This document shows, piece by piece, positions 42,825 through 46,696 of a stretch of DNA of 46,696 nucleotides; the first letter of the stretch is position 1, and every line of letters starts with the position of its first letter. The position numbers and the translations under genes were made by a program. The stretch lies in the NCBI GenBank assembly GCA_035714365.1, contig DASTMB010000060.1:1-46696 (forward strand), given 5' to 3'. Origin of the DNA: Mycobacteriales bacterium. GTDB lineage: Bacteria > Actinomycetota > Actinomycetes > BP-191. The notes under the pieces were generated by a model, which was not told the origin of the DNA, searched no databases, and saw only the letters and a program-made list of their open reading frames with translations.

Positions 42825-43433
42825 GTGCGTCGCACGGTCCTCGCCGCGCTCGCGGCACTCGCCCTCCCGCTCGCCGCGACCGGCGCCGCGGCGTCCGGCT
42901 GCCCGCTCGTCCCCGACGAGGCCGGCGACGGCCACCTCACGGTGGCCGCGACGGGTGCCTGGCTGCTGCCGCAGGCGTTCGAGTCGGACGACCTCGACCT
43001 GCTGAGCGTCGACCTGGCCAGCGGCCCCACGACCGTCGTCGCCGTCGTGCGCGTCGCCTCGCTGGCGCCGGACGCGTGGACGGCGGCCGGCGTCGACTGG
43101 GACGCGCGCTGGCACCTCGGGGACACCTACTACCTGCTGTCCGCGCACCGCGACCATGCCGGCGCCTACCGGGCGACGCTCTTCGTCACCGAGCCCGGCA
43201 CCAACCCGGCCGCGCTGCCCGCGCCGGCGCTCACCGTCGACGCGACCGCGGCGACGCTGACGTTCGTGCTGCCGCGCTCCTCGGTGGCGGCGCTCGCGAC
43301 GGACGACACGTTCGCCGGCCTCTCCGCGGCGTCCTGGTTCGCGCCGGACGGCCGCGCGTTCACCAACGCCGACGTCGCCACGACCCGCGACACCTACGTC
43401 GACCGCACCCCGGGCTGCGTCCCCGCCGCCTGA
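42825..43433 (+). CDS. Secreted protein, paralogue A
   Basis: This 202-aa protein starts at a GTG with GGGAGG 5 nt upstream. It has a signal peptide (residues 1-24, ending ATGAAAS) and a beta-rich mature domain. DLDLLSVDLASGPTTVVAVVRVASL, ARWHLGDTYYLLSAHRD and TNADVATTRDTYVDRTPGC are shared with the next gene product. The cysteines near the two ends of the mature domain may form a disulfide. No enzymatic motif is visible; function is unknown. Confidence 0.8.
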   Translation: MRRTVLAALAALALPLAATGAAASGCPLVPDEAGDGHLTVAATGAWLLPQAFESDDLDLLSVDLASGPTTVVAVVRVASLAPDAWTAAGVDWDARWHLGDTYYLLSAHRDHAGAYRATLFVTEPGTNPAALPAPALTVDATAATLTFVLPRSSVAALATDDTFAGLSAASWFAPDGRAFTNADVATTRDTYVDRTPGCVPAA

Positions 43434-43456
43434 TCCCTACGCCGAGAGGTTCCGCC

Positions 43457-44038
43457 ATGCGACTGCCCAGCCGTTCGCTCCTCGCCGCCGCCGTCCTCGC
43501 GCCGTTGCTCGCGGCAACGGCGCCCGCCCACGCGATCACCTGCAACGTGCTCGTCGACCCGGTCGGCGACGCCTCGCCCGCGGCGTCGGCCGCGGTCCCG
43601 TCGTCGCCGGACCTGGACATCATCAGCGCCGACGTCGCGTCCAGCAGCACCGCCGTCGCCGGGGTCCTGCGGGTACGCAGCCTGCAGACCAGTCCGCTGA
43701 CCACGCTCGGCGCGCAGTGGAGCCTGCGCTGGGAGATCAACGGCACGCCGTACGTCCTCATCGCGCGGCGGGACGTCAACGGGGCGTACACCGCGAGCAC
43801 CGGGGGCGGCTTCGTCCCGCAGCAGCTCGCGTTCGCGGTCAACGCGACCAACAGCTCGTTCACCTGGCACACGCTGCGGTCGAGCCTGCCGGACCTGCCG
43901 GCGACGACGGGCACGGCGGTGTTCGACCACATCTCGGCCTCGACGGCGGTGAGCGCCGGCGTGGCGACGACGAACGCCGACGCGGCGACGACGAGCGGGA
44001 CCTACCTGGACGGCACGCCGAGTTGCGTCAAGGTCTAG
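43457..44038 (+). CDS. Secreted protein, paralogue B
   Basis: This 193-aa secreted protein has a signal peptide (residues 1-27, ending APAHAI). The mature part parallels its neighbour: DLDIISADVASSSTAVAGVLRVRSL, SLRWEINGTPYVLIARRDVNGAYTA and TNADAATTSGTYLDGTPSC. The two are tandem paralogues 23 bp apart, presumably cotranscribed. Both may bind or coat the cell surface. The TAG stop lies inside the left end of the adjacent inverted-repeat element. Confidence 0.8.
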   Translation: MRLPSRSLLAAAVLAPLLAATAPAHAITCNVLVDPVGDASPAASAAVPSSPDLDIISADVASSSTAVAGVLRVRSLQTSPLTTLGAQWSLRWEINGTPYVLIARRDVNGAYTASTGGGFVPQQLAFAVNATNSSFTWHTLRSSLPDLPATTGTAVFDHISASTAVSAGVATTNADAATTSGTYLDGTPSCVKV

Positions 44039-44106
44039 TAGGTCTTGGCGGAACCCGGCCCGTCGAGGCGCTGCGAGCCACGCGGCGGTCCGGCAAGGCC
44101 GCAGGG

Positions 44107-44135
44107 CGCCTGCGGGCTGGTCAGGCCCGCAGGCG
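44107..44135. terminator. Strong 11-bp hairpin between convergent genes
   Basis: CGCCTGCGGGC (44107-44117) and GCCCGCAGGCG (44125-44135) are perfect reverse complements with a 7-nt loop (TGGTCAG). It lies between convergent genes, so it may act as a terminator without a T-tract. It is inside the 218-bp inverted-repeat element. Confidence 0.45.
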
Positions 44136-44156
44136 ACCGAGAACGCAGTTGGGGGT

Positions 44157-44187
44157 CCCCGCGGTCGCGCGCAGCGCGATCGTGGGG
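44157..44187 (+). terminator. 14-bp GC hairpin with wobble pairs
   Basis: CCCCGCGGTCGCGC pairs with GCGCGATCGTGGGG around a GCA loop; two of the fourteen pairs are G-T wobbles in the + strand transcript. It is the second hairpin inside the 218-bp element. Confidence 0.4.
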
Positions 44188-44248
44188 TGCAACGCCGCCG
44201 GTCGTCGCGTGGGCGCGGCGACGCAGGGCTGCGTTTCGCCAAGCCCTA

Positions 44249-45004
44249 CTAGAGCCCGAGCTGCGCGCGGAGGACGTCGGGGGCGTCGGCGAGTGACGGG
44301 CCGTACCAGGTGAGGTGCCGCCCGCTCACGAACGCCGCCCGCACGCCGGGGAACGCCCCGGCGTCCTCCGCCGCGAACGCGTACGGCTCGTCCGGCAGCA
44401 CGACCAGGTCGTACGGCGGCAGGCCGGCGAGGTCGACCTTCGGGTAGCGCTCGGGCGAGGCGGCGAGGACGTTGGCGACGCCGAGCCGGGCGAGCACGTC
44501 GCCGGCGAACGTCCCGCTGCCGAGCGCCATCCACGGCTTCTTCCAGATCGGCACCAGCGCGGTCGCGACGGGCGGGGGCGGCGGGCCGGGCGGCCAGGCG
44601 GCGCAGGCGGCGGCGTACCAGGGCGGCGACGGGACGCCGCAGACGGCGAGCATCCGCCCCAGCGAGCTCAGCGCCGACGGCACCGTGCGCGGCGCGGTCA
44701 CCCAGACGGCGAGCCCGGCGGCGCGCAACGCGTCGACGTCCTCGCGGCGGTTCTCCTCGAAGTTGGCGAGGACCAGGTCCGGCGCCAGGGCGACGACCGC
44801 CGGCACCGACGGGTTCTTGGTGCCGCCGACCCGGGCGACGTCGAGGCCGGCCGGCTCGCCGCACCAGTCGGTGGCGCCGACGAGCAGCCCGGACGACGCC
44901 ACCGACTCGGTCAGCGACGGCACGAGCGAGACGACCCGGCGGACCGGGCGCGGCACCGCGACCAGGGCCCCCAGGTCGTCCCTAGACGCCCGTGATGCGG
45001 ACAC
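44249..45004 (-). CDS. Cobalamin/helical-backbone metal receptor-type binding protein (BtuF-like)
   Basis: This ~250-aa protein has the TroA/BtuF layout: RVVSLVPSLTESVASSG near the start, APDLVLANFEENRREDVDALRAAGLAVWV in the first lobe, and GSGTFAGDVLARLGVANVL in the second. No signal peptide is present, which is odd for a periplasmic-type receptor, and no transporter is nearby. It may be a cytoplasmic B12-binding protein. The GTG at 45004 overlaps the upstream gene by 23 bp; a later GTG near 44957 is also possible. Confidence 0.75.
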   Translation of the reverse strand: MSASRASRDDLGALVAVPRPVRRVVSLVPSLTESVASSGLLVGATDWCGEPAGLDVARVGGTKNPSVPAVVALAPDLVLANFEENRREDVDALRAAGLAVWVTAPRTVPSALSSLGRMLAVCGVPSPPWYAAACAAWPPGPPPPPVATALVPIWKKPWMALGSGTFAGDVLARLGVANVLAASPERYPKVDLAGLPPYDLVVLPDEPYAFAAEDAGAFPGVRAAFVSGRHLTWYGPSLADAPDVLRAQLGL

Positions 45005-45677
45005 CGGCGTGCGTCTTGTAGCGCTTGTTGATGGCGAGCAGGACGGTGGTCAGCGACTCGAGCTCCCGGGACAGCCGCAACGGCCCGGCGTCGATGCCGC
45101 GCATGCCCGGCACCTGGGTGGCGAGGCCGACGACGAGCGTCTTCGCCTCGACGTCGTCGCCGCAGACGAGGACGTCGGTGTTGACCGACGAGTTGGTGCC
45201 GAACAGCCGTCGCGCCGACACGTCGTGGAACGCCGACACGACCCGCGCGCCGGGCACCAGCGACGCGGTCTGCTCGGCGGCGGACCCCTCGCGCACGTCG
45301 ACCGGGACGGCTCCCCTCTTGTCGAACGCCATCGGGTTGACGCAGTCCACGACGATCTTGCCGTCGAGCAGCGGCGCGACCGCCTGCAACGTCGCCGCGT
45401 GGCCGTCGTAGGGCACCGCCAGCACGACGATGTCGCCGTGGGTGGCGGCCTCGTCGTTGGTGCCGCCGCGGACGTCGAGGGTCAGCTCCGGCCGCAACGC
45501 CCGCGTCTCCTCGGCGGCGGCCGCCGCGCGCTCGGCGTCGCGGCTGCCGAGGACGACGGAATGCCCGGCGATCGCGAACCGCAGCCCGAGCCCCTTCCCC
45601 TGCGGCCCGGTGCCGCCGAGGACGCCGATGCGCAGCCCCTCCAGCGTCAGGACCTGCCCGCCAGGGATGACTGTCAC
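44982..45677 (-). CDS. F420:NADP+ oxidoreductase (NpdG/Fno-type)
   Basis: This enzyme moves hydride between coenzyme F420 and NADP(H). The 231-aa protein has the NADP-binding start LRIGVLGGTGPQGKGLGLRFA, then VVLGSRD, DIVVLAVPYDGHAATLQAV, VVDCVNPMAFDKRG and SAFHDVSA. All are signatures of the NADPH-dependent F420 reductase family. Its presence implies the organism makes F420. GTG overlaps the chelatase stop (GTGA). Confidence 0.9.
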   Translation of the reverse strand: MTVIPGGQVLTLEGLRIGVLGGTGPQGKGLGLRFAIAGHSVVLGSRDAERAAAAAEETRALRPELTLDVRGGTNDEAATHGDIVVLAVPYDGHAATLQAVAPLLDGKIVVDCVNPMAFDKRGAVPVDVREGSAAEQTASLVPGARVVSAFHDVSARRLFGTNSSVNTDVLVCGDDVEAKTLVVGLATQVPGMRGIDAGPLRLSRELESLTTVLLAINKRYKTHAGVRITGV

Positions 45678-46069
45678 GGCGCCTCCAGCGCGGTCGCGAC
45701 CCGGTCGGCGACGACGTCGACGATGCGCGGGTCGAGGTTGAGCGGCTCGGTGAGGACCCACGGCAGCGCGCCGTGCTCCTGCGCCGCCGCGGCGAGCGCG
45801 GCGGGGATGTCGGTGGTCGTGTGGTTGCCCGGGTAGAGGAAGTACGGGTGGACCACGACCGAGGCGCAGCCGGCGGCGACGAGCGCCGCCCAGCCGTCGG
45901 CGATGGTCGGCCGGACCAGCTCCAGGAACGCCGGCTCCACGACGTACGCGGGCAGCCGCTCCGCGACCAGCGCGGCCACCGACCGGAGCATGTCGTTGGC
46001 CTCCGCGCGCCGCGATCCGTGGCCCACCACGAGCAGGCCCACGGGGCATGCCGCCGAACTGTCCTCCAT
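45674..46069 (-). CDS. Sirohydrochlorin chelatase, CbiX-like
   Basis: This 131-aa protein inserts Co or Fe into sirohydrochlorin in cobalamin or siroheme synthesis. It has the short CbiX form: catalytic histidine in LLVVGHGSRRAEANDML and metal-side histidine in VVHPYFLYPGNHTTTDIP. Members of this length dimerise to make the full chelatase. The upstream GAGGA is 9 nt from the ATG at 46069. It is the first gene of the three-gene cluster with the F420 reductase and the BtuF-like protein. Confidence 0.85.
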   Translation of the reverse strand: MEDSSAACPVGLLVVGHGSRRAEANDMLRSVAALVAERLPAYVVEPAFLELVRPTIADGWAALVAAGCASVVVHPYFLYPGNHTTTDIPAALAAAAQEHGALPWVLTEPLNLDPRIVDVVADRVATALEAP

Positions 46070-46113
46070 GGACGCATCCTCTCGTCTTGCGGCACCCCGT
46101 CGCTGGCGCGGAT

Positions 46114-46124
46114 TTGTGTCACAA
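46114..46124. promoter_or_regulatory. TTGTGTCACAA palindrome
   Basis: TTGTG and CACAA flank a single T, in the divergent gap between the chelatase gene and the last gene. It may be an operator. A related GTGACACA is found at 46193-46200 next to the start codon of the last gene. Confidence 0.3.
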
Positions 46125-46160
46125 CGGCAGGATTGATCGGCAGCACGACGAACGGTGAGC

Positions 46161-46181
46161 CGAACGGGACGGACCCGTTCG
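46161..46181. promoter_or_regulatory. Perfect 8-bp inverted repeat
   Basis: CGAACGGG (46161-46168) and CCCGTTCG (46174-46181) are exact reverse complements with a 5-bp spacer. It lies about 20 bp before the last gene and may be an operator or a leader hairpin. Confidence 0.35.
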
Positions 46182-46199
46182 CGAGCGAAGGCGTGACAC

Positions 46200-46696
46200 A
46201 TGAGCGGGAGCCGGGACCGAGGGGGGCGCGAGACGCGCCGCTTCGGCCTGCGCCGTTCGCCGCAACGCCTGGCGCGCAGCGACTCCGAGCGCATCGAGGC
46301 CCTCGCCGAGGGGGCCGACGTCCCCGTCGAGGACGTGCTGCGGGAGGTCGCCGACTTCCGGCTCGCGCTCGAGACGGACATGATCATCGCCGCCGCCGCG
46401 GCCGACGAGGAGTCCCCCGAGCTGCTCTCCGAGGTGCTGGACGGGGAGCGCGCCGAGCTGGCGACGTTCCACGACCGGCTGCTCGACCGCCTCGCCGACG
46501 CCGCCGCCTCCGACGAGCTGGCGATGCGCCGCGCGCGCCCCCGGCGCCGGACCGCCCCGCGCTTCGTCGCGGCGGCCGCCGCGGCGTTCGCGCTGCTCGG
46601 CGCCGGCCGCGCGGTCGTGACCCAGCAGCAGGAGACGCGGGCGCTCAAGAGCAACAACGCCGCCCTCGCCACCGCCAACGAGCAGTACGCCGACCT
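46200..46696 (+). CDS. Membrane protein of unknown function, partial
   Basis: The reading starts at an ATG at 46200 and is still open at the right edge (165 codons). It starts MSGSRDRGGRETRRFGLRRS, continues in a helical acidic section (RIEALAEGADVPVEDVLREVADFRL), then has a hydrophobic segment near residues 124-139 ([15 protein letters not shown]) after a basic RRARPRRR stretch, and then a helix with QQQETRALKSNNAALATAN, probably a coiled coil. This topology (cytosolic domain, one helix, coiled coil outside) resembles anti-sigma-like membrane proteins, but no family is certain. Confidence 0.6.
   Translation, partial: MSGSRDRGGRETRRFGLRRSPQRLARSDSERIEALAEGADVPVEDVLREVADFRLALETDMIIAAAAADEESPELLSEVLDGERAELATFHDRLLDRLADAAASDELAMRRARPRRRTAPRFVAAAAAAFALLGAGRAVVTQQQETRALKSNNAALATANEQYAD

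Larger units (their letters stand above)
44035..44252. mobile_element. 218-bp element with 20-bp terminal inverted repeats (REP/MITE-like)
   Basis: The left end (44035-44054, CTAGTAGGTCTTGGCGGAAC) and the reverse complement of the right end (44233-44252, CTAGTAGGGCTTGGCGAAAC) agree at 18 of 20 positions. Inside are two strong hairpins. There is no ORF. Both convergent neighbours end with TAG codons that lie within the terminal repeats. It may be a non-autonomous mobile or REP-like element, or a large bidirectional terminator. A target-site duplication was not seen. Confidence 0.5.

Noticed and set aside
44982-46069. Cobalamin riboswitch upstream of the chelatase/BtuF-like genes
   Set aside because: The gap before 46069 is short and lacks the conserved B12-box; no riboswitch fold was recognisable.

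Overview
This window is a very GC-rich chromosomal segment (third codon positions are almost all G or C) from an actinobacterium. The evidence is actinobacterial core synteny (lipB-lipA, a DUF4191 membrane protein, glnA; glnE near glnA2; nadE; panB), WXG100/type VII secretion genes, an F420-dependent NADP reductase, frequent GTG starts and a GlnR-type operator. The species cannot be named from sequence alone. No tRNA, rRNA, CRISPR array or transposase gene was seen.

Layout. 1-2574 (minus): edge of a type VII (ESX-like) secretion locus with the start of a probable FtsK/EccC ATPase, two small WXG100-like proteins and a 588-aa partner. 2683-7572 (mostly plus): peptidase E, lipoate synthesis (lipB, lipA), a half-size TauE protein, DUF4191 and glnA with a GlnR box. 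7600-10709: small accessory enzymes (GNAT, AraC-type regulator, two VOC proteins, PrmC-related methyltransferase). 10706-15895: a secreted CAP protein with three C-terminal repeats, a GH25 lysozyme with a strong internal start, a histidine phosphatase, a 33-aa membrane protein and a PAP2 phosphatase. 15867-29108 (minus): MFS exporter, alpha/beta hydrolase, glnE, a sortase-type VWA surface protein, an FtsH protease, a frameshifted duplicate of the FtsH N-terminus, a class I amidotransferase and glnA2.

29168-31348 is a small-module island: a HigB/HigA/SecB-like toxin-antitoxin-chaperone (TAC) operon, a KTSC protein and a second candidate toxin-antitoxin pair. 31350-36614 holds a surface protein and a divergent MerR / metallo-beta-lactamase / membrane-SDR fusion cluster whose palindromic operator is centred exactly in a long promoter spacer. 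36600-42740: DUF6328, nadE, DUF1543, a TetR-MFS efflux operon with a clear operator, and panB. 42825-44038: two tandem secreted paralogues, then a 218-bp element with 20-bp imperfect terminal inverted repeats and internal hairpins. 44249-46069 (minus): CbiX-like chelatase, F420:NADP oxidoreductase and a cobalamin-binding-like protein. An incomplete membrane protein gene runs off the right end.

Together glnA, glnE and glnA2 make this a nitrogen-assimilation neighbourhood. GlnE would modify the tyrosine present in GlnA, and GlnA2 lacks that tyrosine. The parts most worth a second look are the TAC operon, the MerR/MBL/membrane-SDR cluster, the lysozyme internal start, the FtsH partial duplication, the inverted-repeat element at 44035-44252 and the many -10 boxes placed 6-8 nt before start codons (leaderless transcription).
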